A stretch of 64,000 bases of DNA from DALYLB01 sp964468345 (GTDB taxonomy: Bacteria; Acidobacteriota; Blastocatellia; RBC074), in contig CAYXVZ010000020.1 in NCBI GenBank assembly GCA_964468345.1, forward strand, positions 1-64,000. The letters are read 5' to 3'. Made by a program: the position numbers and the translations under genes. Of the stretch, positions 45,185-54,597 are shown in pieces (position 1 is the stretch's first letter; each line of letters opens with the position of its first letter). The notes beneath the pieces were generated by a model, which was given only the letters and a program-made list of their open reading frames with translations, searched no databases and was not told the origin of the DNA.

Positions 45185-47044
45185 ATGCAATTTTTCTCAA
45201 TTGTCTGGCAGACGCGACGCGCGGAGCTGTTCCTTGCCTTCTGCACAATCGCGATTTTTCTGGGCGGCATTATCAGCCCGCCCACATTGATGGACGACGT
45301 CGATTCGGTGACAGCGCAAATCGCCCGCAATATGATCGATTCGGGCGACTGGGTCACGCCGCGATTGAACGGCATCGCGTATTTCGAAAAGCCCGCGCTG
45401 CGATTCTGGATCGTGGCCGTTTCGTATCTGATCTTCGGCGTTCACGACTGGGCGGCGCGAATGCCGATCGCGCTGGCCGCCATCGGGCTTTGCTGGCTCG
45501 CGCGGTCGATGGGCATCTGGGCCTTTTCAAAACGCGCGGGCAATCTGGCCGGCCTCATTCTTGCGACCTGCGTCGGGCTGTTTCTCTTCACGCGGATTCT
45601 GATTCCGGATGTTGTATTAACGCTGAGCGTCACGCTCGCCCTGTACGGGCTGATTCGCGCCCTCGATCCGGAAGAACCGCATCCGGTCCGCTGGAGCCTG
45701 CTGCTGGCCATCGGAATCGCGACCGGATTTCTGCTCAAAGGCCTCGTCGCCATCGCCTTTGTCGTCGGCGTCGGCGGCCTTTATCTGCTGATCACGCGCA
45801 ATCTGTTTTCGTGGACGGCCTGGGGACGCATCAACCCGATTCGCAACACGCTTCTCATTCTGGCGATCGCGATGCCATGGGTCGCGCTGGCGGTGTTGCG
45901 AAACCCGCCATATTTCGATTTCACAATGAAGGCCGAGCCCGGCCAGTATCGCGGCTTTTTCTGGTTCTTTTTCTTAAACGAGCATCTCTTCCGTTATCTC
46001 AACCTGCGCTATCCGCGCGATTACAACACGGTGCCGCGGGTTTTATTCTGGCTCTATCACCTGCTCTGGCTCTTTCCCTGGAGTCTTTATCTGCCGGCGA
46101 TTTTTCGGGAGGGCTGGCGGCTTCAGAGCCGCGCGGATCGCATGCGCGCGCTGTGCGCATGCTGGATCGGATTTATCCTGCTCTTTTTCACGTTTTCGAC
46201 GACGCAGGAATATTACACGATGCCCTGTTATCCGGCCTTTGCGCTGCTGCTCGGGCGCGCAATGGAACTGGAAGAAAAACACCCGATGCTCAAATGGGGC
46301 GCGCGGATCACGGGGACGCTGGCCCTGGCCGGAGCGATCGCCTGCGCCGCGCTGCTCTGGATGGTGCGGGGAATCGCCACGAAAGGCGATATCTCGGATG
46401 CATTGAACTATCAGGTATCGACGCTCTCGCTGGGCCGAACGCAGGAATTGACCATCGAAGCTTTCGCATATCTGCGATTGCCTCTGGCGGTGGCGGGAAT
46501 CGCGCTTTTGCTCGGAGGGCTCGGGGCGGTGCTGCTGCGCGGCCGCCGCGTCTTTGCGGCCCACGCCCTGATGATGGTGCTCTTTTTTCATGCGGCGCGG
46601 CTTGCGCTCATCACGTTCAGTCCTTATCTCGGATCTCGTCCCCTGGCGGAAGCGCTGAAAAACGCGCCGCCGGGACGGGTCATCGTGGATGATCAGTACT
46701 ATTCATTCTCTTCGGTCTTTTTTTATGCGGGCTTGCGGCCCGAGCAGCAAACCCTGCTGCTCAACGGCCGTGTGATGAACCTGGAATACGGTTCGTATGC
46801 GCCCGGCGCGCCCAGCGTATTCATCGGCGATTCGCAACTGCCGGCGCTCTGGCAATCCGGTCAGCGGCACTATCTAACGGCGCACATCTCCGCGCTCCCT
46901 CGCCTCAAGGCGCTGCTCGGCGTGCCCTCCATGCACATCGTTGCCGCGGCCGGCGGAAAATTTCTGCTGACCAATCAGGCATTGCCTTCGACACGCCCTC
47001 TTTCGGATCTTGATAACAACTCCCTCTCGCGCGTGTTTCGATGA
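45185..47044 (+). CDS. ArnT-like GT39 membrane glycosyltransferase
   Basis: 619 residues with about eleven to twelve hydrophobic segments. The N-terminal outer loop carries DDVDSVTAQIARNMIDSGDW followed by TPRLNGIAYFEKPALRFW, which matches the conserved catalytic loop of ArnT/PMT-type enzymes. Members transfer sugars (such as aminoarabinose in ArnT) from polyprenyl phosphate to lipid A or proteins at the periplasmic side. It is followed 31 bp later by an HpnI-like gene, suggesting a lipid-glycosylation unit. The acceptor and sugar are not known. Confidence 0.85.
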   Translation: MQFFSIVWQTRRAELFLAFCTIAIFLGGIISPPTLMDDVDSVTAQIARNMIDSGDWVTPRLNGIAYFEKPALRFWIVAVSYLIFGVHDWAARMPIALAAIGLCWLARSMGIWAFSKRAGNLAGLILATCVGLFLFTRILIPDVVLTLSVTLALYGLIRALDPEEPHPVRWSLLLAIGIATGFLLKGLVAIAFVVGVGGLYLLITRNLFSWTAWGRINPIRNTLLILAIAMPWVALAVLRNPPYFDFTMKAEPGQYRGFFWFFFLNEHLFRYLNLRYPRDYNTVPRVLFWLYHLLWLFPWSLYLPAIFREGWRLQSRADRMRALCACWIGFILLFFTFSTTQEYYTMPCYPAFALLLGRAMELEEKHPMLKWGARITGTLALAGAIACAALLWMVRGIATKGDISDALNYQVSTLSLGRTQELTIEAFAYLRLPLAVAGIALLLGGLGAVLLRGRRVFAAHALMMVLFFHAARLALITFSPYLGSRPLAEALKNAPPGRVIVDDQYYSFSSVFFYAGLRPEQQTLLLNGRVMNLEYGSYAPGAPSVFIGDSQLPALWQSGQRHYLTAHISALPRLKALLGVPSMHIVAAAGGKFLLTNQALPSTRPLSDLDNNSLSRVFR

Positions 47045-47075
47045 GAGATCACAGGTCACATCAGGTTAAGAGACC

Positions 47076-48260
<1,185 letters not shown>

Positions 48261-48269
<9 letters not shown>

Positions 48270-48381
48270 ACAGAGAAGAAATCAAAAGGCATAAGGCAAA
48301 TATCAACAGGCAAAAATACTCTCTCATGTTGCCTTTTGATATTTGCCTTATGCCCTTTGATCTCTTCTCTGTTTATTCAGC
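48261..48381. repeat. Long palindrome with AAAAGGCAAA words overlapping both gene ends
   Basis: The arms at 48261-48313 and 48329-48381 match as reverse complements over 53 bases with 3-4 mismatches. The outer 19 bases (gctgaataaacagagaaga) are exact. The left arm contains the HpnI-like stop TAA (48267-48269) and the right arm contains the BLUF stop (48377-48379, minus strand). It is a bidirectional 3'-end element for convergent genes and belongs to the AAAAGGCAAA family. Confidence 0.9.
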
Positions 48382-48799
48382 GCAATTTCTCTTTAAAGGA
48401 CAACAGCAGCTTCATTGCATTGTGCGGATTCGGCCCGAAGGCTTCCTTTGTGAATGGCTCATTGAGAAAGCTGCTGGAAGCCGCGCGGTCCTCGGGACTC
48501 AGCTTGTCGATATTCTGAAACGCCATCGACCAGTTGCCGAATTCGCGTTTTTCCAGAGGTCCCTTGAGCAGCGTAATGATTCCCTTATGCCGTGGATCCT
48601 CGAGAATTCGGTTATACAGGCGAAATACATTTTCCTCAGGCCCCTCCATCACCTGCATGAAGCTCCCGTCCTTGTAGAGCAGCATGCCCGTAATGTCTTC
48701 CGGGACATTTTTCTGATGGCTTTTTCGCAATAACTCCACCAACTCCTCATCTTTCATCGGTTTTGTGGCAGAGCTGATATATACAAGGTAATACAGCAC
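48377..48799 (-). CDS. BLUF-domain blue-light photoreceptor
   Basis: 140 residues; essentially a stand-alone BLUF domain (about 1-95) with a C-terminal helix (96-140). The flavin-binding features are present: Tyr7 (VYISSA), Asn31 (in HQKNVPEDITG), Gln49 (FMQVMEG) and a Trp90 (NWSMAF) near the quenching position. BLUF domains bind FAD and switch a Tyr-Gln hydrogen bond under blue light; output depends on partners. No effector domain is fused. The nearest non-overlapping gene is the receiver-PP2C phosphatase on the same strand; no functional link is proven. Confidence 0.9.
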   Translation of the reverse strand: MLYYLVYISSATKPMKDEELVELLRKSHQKNVPEDITGMLLYKDGSFMQVMEGPEENVFRLYNRILEDPRHKGIITLLKGPLEKREFGNWSMAFQNIDKLSPEDRAASSSFLNEPFTKEAFGPNPHNAMKLLLSFKEKLR

Positions 48800-48940
48800 G
48801 GTGATCCGCCCTTTCGTCTATATCAGAGTTCTGTCGGACCTGTCTGTGATGACATGTCCAAAGGGAGCAGGGGTTCCGATTTACTTATCGGCATTCCGGG
48901 CGGGAATCAAAAACTTTTTCAGGAAACACTGTAGAAGCTG

Positions 48941-48972
48941 GAAGAAATCAAAAGGCAAGAGGCAAATATCAA
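48941..48972. repeat. Unpaired AAAAGGCAAA-family arm
   Basis: gctggaagaaatcaaaaggc and aagaggcaaatatcaaag are a left arm without a partner nearby. It can pair with the right arm at 49125-49158, giving a nested structure around the inner hairpins. Confidence 0.6.
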
Positions 48973-49030
48973 AGTATCTGTTCAGGGCATTTTCTGTGGA
49001 GCCGTTGCAGTTCCCATGACCTCAAAAGAT

Positions 49031-49061
49031 CCCTCTCTCGCTCCGCTGGAGCGAGAGAGGG
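49031..49061. terminator. Perfect 14-bp stem hairpin
   Basis: ccctctctcgctcc, loop gct, ggagcgagagaggg: exact complement. It lies between the outer and inner AAAAGGCAAA arms. No T run. Confidence 0.75.
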
Positions 49062-49077
49062 TGGTCTATTCAAGGAA

Positions 49078-49156
49078 AAAGAAATCAAAAGGCAAAAGGC
49101 AAAAATGCTCTCTCATTTTTGCCTTTCGATATTTGCCTTTTGCCTTTTGATTTCTT
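49078..49156. repeat. Intergenic inverted repeat, AAAAGGCAAA word family
   Basis: aaatcaaaaggcaaaaggca pairs with tgccttttgccttttgattt. It lies 17 bp downstream (minus direction) of the receiver-phosphatase stop at 49174. Confidence 0.8.
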
Positions 49157-49173
49157 CCGCCCCGTCCCGGACG

Positions 49174-50325
49174 TTACTCAACGGCGATGACCATCAGCGT
49201 TGTGTCATCTTCAAACCGTCCGAGGCTAAAATCGGAAACCGCGTTCATCAGATTCTCACGCAGGACAGCGGCGCTTTCGCCGCGATGTTCCATCAAGAGG
49301 CGGATCAATCGATCTTCGCCGAATTCCTCGCCTTCGGGATGACAGACTTCCGTCAGGCCGTCCGTGAAAAACAGAAATCGATCGCCGGGTTGCAGCGATA
49401 CGGAGGATTGTTCGTAATCGGCTTGCGGAAAAGCGCCGAGGGGCATGCCGCCGGCCATAAGCCGTGAAATTTGTCCGCCCTGGCGAACGAGCAGCGGCGG
49501 ATTGTGGCCCGCGTTCGTATAGGACAGCCGACGGGCATTCATATCGATATCGCCATAAAAGAGTGTGACGAATCGGCTGCCGCTCACATCCTCATAAACA
49601 TGCGAATTGATCTTGCGGCAGAGTTCCTGCGGCGGGATTTCCCTGGATGCGGCGCCGCGAACCGCGGTGCGGGTGCTGGCCATCAGCAGGGCGGCGGGCG
49701 TTCCCTTGCCCATCACGTCGCCAATGCAAAAGGCGAGGCGCGAATCATCGAAGCGAATCAGATCGAAATAATCGCCGCCGACGGCGCGGGCCGGATGCCA
49801 GGCGGTCGCAATCTCCAGACCGGGGATGTGCGGAGTCTCCTGAGGCAGCAGCCGGCGCTGAGTCTCGCGCGCATCGGCCTGCTCAAGCGCTTCCGCGCGT
49901 CTTAGCGCGCGCAGGTTGAATCCCGCCTGCCCATGCCGGCGAAGCGTTTCAACCAGGCGGGCATTTTCCCAGGGCTTGAGCACAAAATCGCACACGCCGC
50001 GGCTCATCGCTTCGACCGCCAGGTCGATGCTTCCCCACGCCGTCATCGCGATTACCGGGAGCGTGTTGTCCAGCATGTGAATCCGGGATATCAGATCCAG
50101 GCCTTCCATGCCGGAGGTCGTATCGCGAGCATAATTGAGGTCCATTAACACGAGATCGAAGTCCCGGGCCGAAAGCGCATTGATAACGGCTTCGGGCGAG
50201 TTGGCCGTCTCGGTTTCAAAACCTTCGCCCTTGAGCAACAGCCGCAATGCGGCAAGAACATCGGGTTGATCGTCCGCAATCAGCGTTCGTGGAAAGGGAT
50301 TCGTCGGGTGATTTGTCGATACCAT
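49174..50325 (-). CDS. Receiver domain fused to SpoIIE/RsbU-type PP2C phosphatase
   Basis: 383 residues from ATG 50325 (aaggag upstream). The N-terminal receiver (about 12-130) has Asp18-Asp19 and phospho-acceptor Asp62; a helical linker (KNLRALRRAEALEQADARE-like, about 135-165) leads to a PP2C-type domain with GGDYFDL, GDVMGKG, RFLFFTDGLTE and DDTTLMVI metal-binding motifs. Such proteins dephosphorylate anti-sigma antagonists in partner-switching stress pathways. No RsbW/RsbV-like genes are visible nearby; the kinase that phosphorylates Asp62 is unknown. Confidence 0.9.
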   Translation of the reverse strand: MVSTNHPTNPFPRTLIADDQPDVLAALRLLLKGEGFETETANSPEAVINALSARDFDLVLMDLNYARDTTSGMEGLDLISRIHMLDNTLPVIAMTAWGSIDLAVEAMSRGVCDFVLKPWENARLVETLRRHGQAGFNLRALRRAEALEQADARETQRRLLPQETPHIPGLEIATAWHPARAVGGDYFDLIRFDDSRLAFCIGDVMGKGTPAALLMASTRTAVRGAASREIPPQELCRKINSHVYEDVSGSRFVTLFYGDIDMNARRLSYTNAGHNPPLLVRQGGQISRLMAGGMPLGAFPQADYEQSSVSLQPGDRFLFFTDGLTEVCHPEGEEFGEDRLIRLLMEHRGESAAVLRENLMNAVSDFSLGRFEDDTTLMVIAVE

Positions 50326-50557
50326 AAGACTCCTTCGCAATATTCATTACCAATCCGCGTGCCACAACCGAAAGTGGATAAAGTGTGAAATAACAGGACT
50401 TCCCTGCCACATCGCCGATGCATTCCCGCTTTATTGTTCATTTTTGGGAATGAGCCGTTCCGGTTTCGAGATCCATGCATGGCCCGCGGAAAGCCTGTAT
50501 AATCAGCGCGTCAACCCACACGTATCGATACAATCAAAAAGGAAATGTCGAATTGCT

Positions 50558-52111
50558 ATGCAATTGGGAATCGATTTCGGCACGACGCGCACGGTGATCG
50601 CTTCGGTCAACCGGGGCAACTATCCGGTCGTCAGTTTTCAGACCGAAGAAGGCGATACGCTCGAATGGTACCCTTCGATGGTCGCTTCGAACGGGACGGA
50701 GATCAAATACGGTTTTGGCGCCGCCGCCATGCAGGGCGTGGGGGGCTGGCAGGTCTTGCGATCCTTCAAAAATCTGCTGGCCGCGGTGGGGCCGAATGAT
50801 GTGATTGCGATCGGCAGCCATACAATCACTGCCATAGACCTGCTGACGAACTTTCTGTCCTCGCTGAAACAGGACATGCAGACCCGATCCAATCTGCGAT
50901 TGAAAAAGAATGAATCCCTCGAGACGATGATCTCGCTGCCGGCCAATGCGAACAGCAACCAGCGCTTTTTAACGCTGGAGGCTTTTCGGCGCGCCGGCTT
51001 TGAAGTGCGCGGAATGATGAACGAACCCTCGGCCGCGGGGATCGAATACGCGCACCTGATTTCCTCATCGGGCGGCACGAGCACGCGCGAATTTCTCGTG
51101 GTGTATGACCTGGGCGGCGGGACCTTTGATTCCTCGGTGATCAGCCTGCTCGAACGCGATCACGAAGTGTTGAGCAGCGAAGGAATCGCCCGGCTCGGCG
51201 GAGATAATTTCGACATCATTCTGCTCGATCTCGCGCTTCGCGAGGCGAATATCGACCGGGTATCCGACGCGGCCCTGGTAACGCTGCTGGAAGAATGCCG
51301 CGTGAAAAAAGAAGCGCTGCATCCCAACACGCGCCGCGTCACGATCGATCTTGGACTGGCGATCGAGGGCGCGGGCGAGGTGACGCTGCCGGTCAACGAC
51401 TTTTATGAGGCCTGCCGCCCCATGATCGAGATCACGATCGAGTGCATGGAACAGGTGATGGCCAAATCCGCCGCGGATGCCGGCTATAACCTGCATGATT
51501 CGGCGGCCGTATACCTGGTCGGCGGATCGAGCGACCTGCCGCTGGTCTCGCGCCTGCTGCGCGAAAAATATGGCCGGCAGGTTCGCCGCTCGCCCTATCC
51601 GCACGCGGCAACGGCCATCGGCCTCGCAATCGCCGCTGATACCGAGCAGGGCTATACGCTGCGCGAACGATTCACGCGTTATTTCGGCACTTGGCGCGAA
51701 GCGGAAGCCGGCGCACAGGTGATCTTTGATCCACTCTTCGAAAAAGACACGCGCCTGCCCGCGCGCGGCGAAGCGCCGCTGCGCCGCGTTCGTCAATACA
51801 GCCCCGCGCACAACATCGGCAAGATCCGATACCTGGAATGCAGCCGCGTCGATGAGGCCGGACAACCCCAGGGCGACGTCGCGCCCTGGGATGAAATCGT
51901 GTTTCCCTTCGATCCCTCGCTGCAATCGTCAAATGGATTGAAAGCCCTGGCCTCGGCCGACATCACGCGCGTCAGCGGCTATGGGAATGTCATTCAGGAA
52001 ACCTATTCCTGCGATTCGAACGGCATCATCGAAGTGGAGATCGCCGATCTGAGCAGTCAATACGCCCGAAAGTTCCGTTTGCGGGCTCACGAAGGGGCAC
52101 GCTCGCGATAA
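50558..52111 (+). CDS. Short Hsp70 family protein (YegD-like)
   Basis: 517 residues from ATG 50558. The Hsp70 ATPase fold is clear: LGIDFGTTRTVIA (phosphate 1), VYDLGGGTFDSSVI (phosphate 2), NEPSAAGIEYA and YLVGGSSDLPLVSRLL (adenosine). After about residue 370 the sequence is not a standard DnaK substrate-binding domain; it is a beta-rich C-terminus of about 140 residues. Such shorter Hsp70s (YegD/HscC-like) have poorly defined clients. The ribosome site is weak. No DnaJ or GrpE is near. Confidence 0.85.
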   Translation: MQLGIDFGTTRTVIASVNRGNYPVVSFQTEEGDTLEWYPSMVASNGTEIKYGFGAAAMQGVGGWQVLRSFKNLLAAVGPNDVIAIGSHTITAIDLLTNFLSSLKQDMQTRSNLRLKKNESLETMISLPANANSNQRFLTLEAFRRAGFEVRGMMNEPSAAGIEYAHLISSSGGTSTREFLVVYDLGGGTFDSSVISLLERDHEVLSSEGIARLGGDNFDIILLDLALREANIDRVSDAALVTLLEECRVKKEALHPNTRRVTIDLGLAIEGAGEVTLPVNDFYEACRPMIEITIECMEQVMAKSAADAGYNLHDSAAVYLVGGSSDLPLVSRLLREKYGRQVRRSPYPHAATAIGLAIAADTEQGYTLRERFTRYFGTWREAEAGAQVIFDPLFEKDTRLPARGEAPLRRVRQYSPAHNIGKIRYLECSRVDEAGQPQGDVAPWDEIVFPFDPSLQSSNGLKALASADITRVSGYGNVIQETYSCDSNGIIEVEIADLSSQYARKFRLRAHEGARSR

Positions 52112-52234
52112 AGGGAAATGTTTTCCCGGAAAGGCCGGCCTGAAATCTAAACACGTCAATGTGACGATGGAAACCAATTTATGCGCATTGCGGCGCACTT
52201 GCGGTCTTCTTTGTCTGCCGATTTTGCAGACGGA

Positions 52235-53014
52235 TCATCCCCTGTAATTCATTCGCGCCCGGACAAGATCCGCAAATCCGTGAAGCACCAACCGAAAGGG
52301 ATTGTAACTGACGAATCCCGTCGTAATGCCGTAGACCGGTTTTTCGCTCTCAGGCTCATAGGTGCCGAAGATTCGATCCCAGATCATCAGCACGCCGCCG
52401 TAGTTCTTATCCAGATACGCCTCGTTCGATCCGTGATGGACCCGATGCGCGGAGGGCGTGTTGAGAATCCCTTCCAGAGCACCCAGGCGGCCAACCGCTT
52501 CCGTGTGCAGAAAGAACTGGTAGAAAAGATTCAGGGCGATACAGGCCGTGATAAAGGCCGGCGGAAGGCCCAGCAGGATCAGGGGAAGATAAAAGAAGAT
52601 ACTTACAAGCCCCGCAAACCAGTTGAGTCGATAACTCGTGGTCAGGTTGAACCGCATCCCCGAATGATGCACGACGTGAAACGCCCAGAAGAAACGATTT
52701 TCGTGCGAAATCCGATGATGCCAGTAATACATGAAATCCGTCAGCACAAAGGCAAGCAGAAATGTCCCGGCATTTGGAGGCAGAGTCGCCATCGACCAAT
52801 TGGCGACGAGGCCCAGCCAGAAAAGCTGGTACCCTTTCAGCAATCGTTTGGAGATCGAAAACCCGACCAGGATCGTGAGATTGGCCAGTGTTTCCTTGAA
52901 ACTGTAAACGCCTTTGCGTGTGTGCCAATTCCAAACCACCTCGGCCATGACCAGCAACAATGCAATGACGGGTAACAATGGGAGCAACGGATACATTCTC
53001 AGTGTCGTGTTCAT
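52235..53014 (-). CDS. Sterol desaturase / fatty acid hydroxylase family protein
   Basis: 259 residues from ATG 53014, an alternative in-frame start is at 53029. Four or so hydrophobic segments and the three histidine boxes of the diiron membrane hydroxylase superfamily: HHRISH, HVVHH and HRVHHG. Members hydroxylate or desaturate lipids and sterols. The reaction in this organism is unknown; the neighbourhood of HpnI-like and GT39 genes a few kb away makes membrane lipid modification plausible. The gene upstream on the same strand ends 31 bp before this start, so they may form an operon. Confidence 0.88.
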   Translation of the reverse strand: MNTTLRMYPLLPLLPVIALLLVMAEVVWNWHTRKGVYSFKETLANLTILVGFSISKRLLKGYQLFWLGLVANWSMATLPPNAGTFLLAFVLTDFMYYWHHRISHENRFFWAFHVVHHSGMRFNLTTSYRLNWFAGLVSIFFYLPLILLGLPPAFITACIALNLFYQFFLHTEAVGRLGALEGILNTPSAHRVHHGSNEAYLDKNYGGVLMIWDRIFGTYEPESEKPVYGITTGFVSYNPFRLVLHGFADLVRARMNYRG

Positions 53015-53045
53015 TTTGAGCCTGCACATCCCTTTTGTGAAAAGA

Positions 53046-53630
53046 TCAGTTTTCAACAGGTTCGTACACCGAGCGGAGCTCCAGCGGTTCGCTGAGGTGC
53101 TCGCTTTCCACCTTGAACCAGACCTGCAGCCGCCGCTGACCGGGAAGAAGCGAAATGGTTTGGTCGACGACAACGCCCATGCTGTTTTGTCCATGAATGA
53201 CAAGATGGTCATTCTGCCAGCGGGTAATCAATTCAATTCTTCGCCCTCGGGGCGTTTCCATTTGCTGCTTGCGCCCGTCCAGGTACAGCGTGCGGCTGCG
53301 ATCCGCATTGCCGCTGATGGTCACGTCATTTTCTCCGCAACGAATGGTCAGGAGCGAGGCGGCCTCTGCCAACTGCTGCACGGCGTCGCGGGCCCTGGCC
53401 CGTTTTTGCCGCGCGAGAAATCCGCCGCCATTCCCGAGCGCGGCGTCGACCTTTGCTTTAAAATCGTCGCTCTGATCCGGAACGATCTGCCATTTCCCTT
53501 CCAGGTCCTTCAAGGTCGTGTTTCGCGCCGAGTCGGCACGAGGGCTGACCACTGGAAAAATGGCCGCAAGGCCGAGCAAAAAGCCGAGCCCCAACGCGAG
53601 GTGAGTGCGATTTTTATTTCCTGCTTTCAT
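53046..53630 (-). CDS. Secreted protein of unknown function
   Basis: 194 residues from ATG 53630, which begins a signal peptide (KAGNKNRTHLALGLGFLLGLAA). A mature domain contains LEGKWQIVPDQSDDFKAKVD, a charged helix and a beta-strand-rich C-terminus (DVTISGNADRSRTLYLDGRK, LQVWFKVESEHLSEPLELRS). A lipocalin-like or anti-sigma-like fold is possible; no family can be named with confidence. It is transcribed divergently from the two-component pair at 53866 with a large palindrome between them. Confidence 0.7.
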   Translation of the reverse strand: MKAGNKNRTHLALGLGFLLGLAAIFPVVSPRADSARNTTLKDLEGKWQIVPDQSDDFKAKVDAALGNGGGFLARQKRARARDAVQQLAEAASLLTIRCGENDVTISGNADRSRTLYLDGRKQQMETPRGRRIELITRWQNDHLVIHGQNSMGVVVDQTISLLPGQRRLQVWFKVESEHLSEPLELRSVYEPVEN

Positions 53631-53751
53631 ATGATCCGTTTCCCTTTCCTTTTTTCCTTCTTCAACAAGGGGGTAAAGGCGATTCACGCCGGGGCCGATT
53701 AAAGCGTGAATCGGGGCGTCCCGCCGTCAGGATTGATGGAGCGATCGTCAA

Positions 53752-53787
53752 GATTTGTGAATCCGCACGGGCGCGGCTTCACAAATC
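53752..53787. promoter_or_regulatory. 36-bp palindrome in a divergent promoter region
   Basis: gatttgtgaatccgc and gcggcttcacaaatc are complementary at 14 of 15 positions around a 6-base centre. It lies between the start of the minus-strand secreted-protein gene (53630) and the response regulator start (53866), so it is well placed as an operator for either or both. The OmpR-type regulator encoded next to it is the obvious candidate binder; this is inference. Confidence 0.6.
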
Positions 53788-53865
53788 CAGACAAATGGGA
53801 AGGCGAATATCAGGTACCATCACCGGATATGACCGCGTGCAAGCACGCCATCGGAAGAAGAATGT

Positions 53866-54597
53866 ATGGAACGAATATTAGTCATCGATGACGACGTGGA
53901 GCTTTGCGAACTGGTGGGCCGATACCTTCGCGTGGAGGGCTTTTCGGTGGAGTTTGTCCATCGAGGAGAAGAGGGCGCCCAAACGGCTCTGGCTGGGCAA
54001 TGGGACCTGGTGGTGTTGGATGTGATGCTGCCGGGCATCAATGGATTCGAAGTGTTGCGGCAAATCCGCGCCAGTTCACCGGTGCCGGTGCTAATGCTGA
54101 CGGCGCGCGGTGAAGACGTCGATCGGATTGTCGGCCTGGAGCTCGGCGCGGATGATTATCTGCCGAAGCCGTACAACGCCCGTGAGCTGGTCGCGCGCAT
54201 CCGTGCCATTTTGCGACGCGCGGCGGGAGCCGCAAAAGGCCCCGCGGTCCCCGCGAAACAGCTGGCAGTCGGCGATGTGAAGATGGATGAAGGCGCCCGG
54301 GAGGTGAGTTGCGCCGGAGACCTGGTTCACCTGACCACCGTGGAGTTCGACCTGCTGCGCGTCCTGATGGAGGCAGCGGGCCGGGTGCTGTCGCGCGAAC
54401 ATTTGTATGAATCAGTGCTGGGGCGGAAATTCACTCCCTTCGACCGCGTCATAGACAACCACGTCAGCAACCTGCGCAAGAAACTCGGCCCGCGGCCGGA
54501 TGGCGCCGATCGCATTAAAACGGTGCGAAACGCGGGGTATCAATTCACACTGCCTGTCAATCCTTTGGCAGAGGGAAACTCCCCGGGAGGAAATTGA
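53866..54597 (+). CDS. OmpR-family response regulator (CpxR-like)
   Basis: 243 residues. Receiver domain with DDD at 8-10 and phospho-acceptor Asp52, conserved Lys in LPKPYNARELV, then a winged-helix effector (about 130-230; VEFDLLRVLMEAAGRVLSRE, NHVSNLRKKLGP). The C-terminus is short. It overlaps its kinase by 4 bp, forming a coupled two-component operon. The divergent secreted-protein gene could be a target. Confidence 0.93.
   Translation: MERILVIDDDVELCELVGRYLRVEGFSVEFVHRGEEGAQTALAGQWDLVVLDVMLPGINGFEVLRQIRASSPVPVLMLTARGEDVDRIVGLELGADDYLPKPYNARELVARIRAILRRAAGAAKGPAVPAKQLAVGDVKMDEGAREVSCAGDLVHLTTVEFDLLRVLMEAAGRVLSREHLYESVLGRKFTPFDRVIDNHVSNLRKKLGPRPDGADRIKTVRNAGYQFTLPVNPLAEGNSPGGN

Larger units (their letters stand above)
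48800..49173. other. Intergenic region with repeats
   Basis: 374 bp between the BLUF gene (its 5' side) and the 3' end of the receiver-phosphatase gene. It holds an orphan left arm of the AAAAGGCAAA family (48941-48972), a perfect hairpin (49031-49061) and an inverted repeat (49078-49156). No gene seen. Confidence 0.7.
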
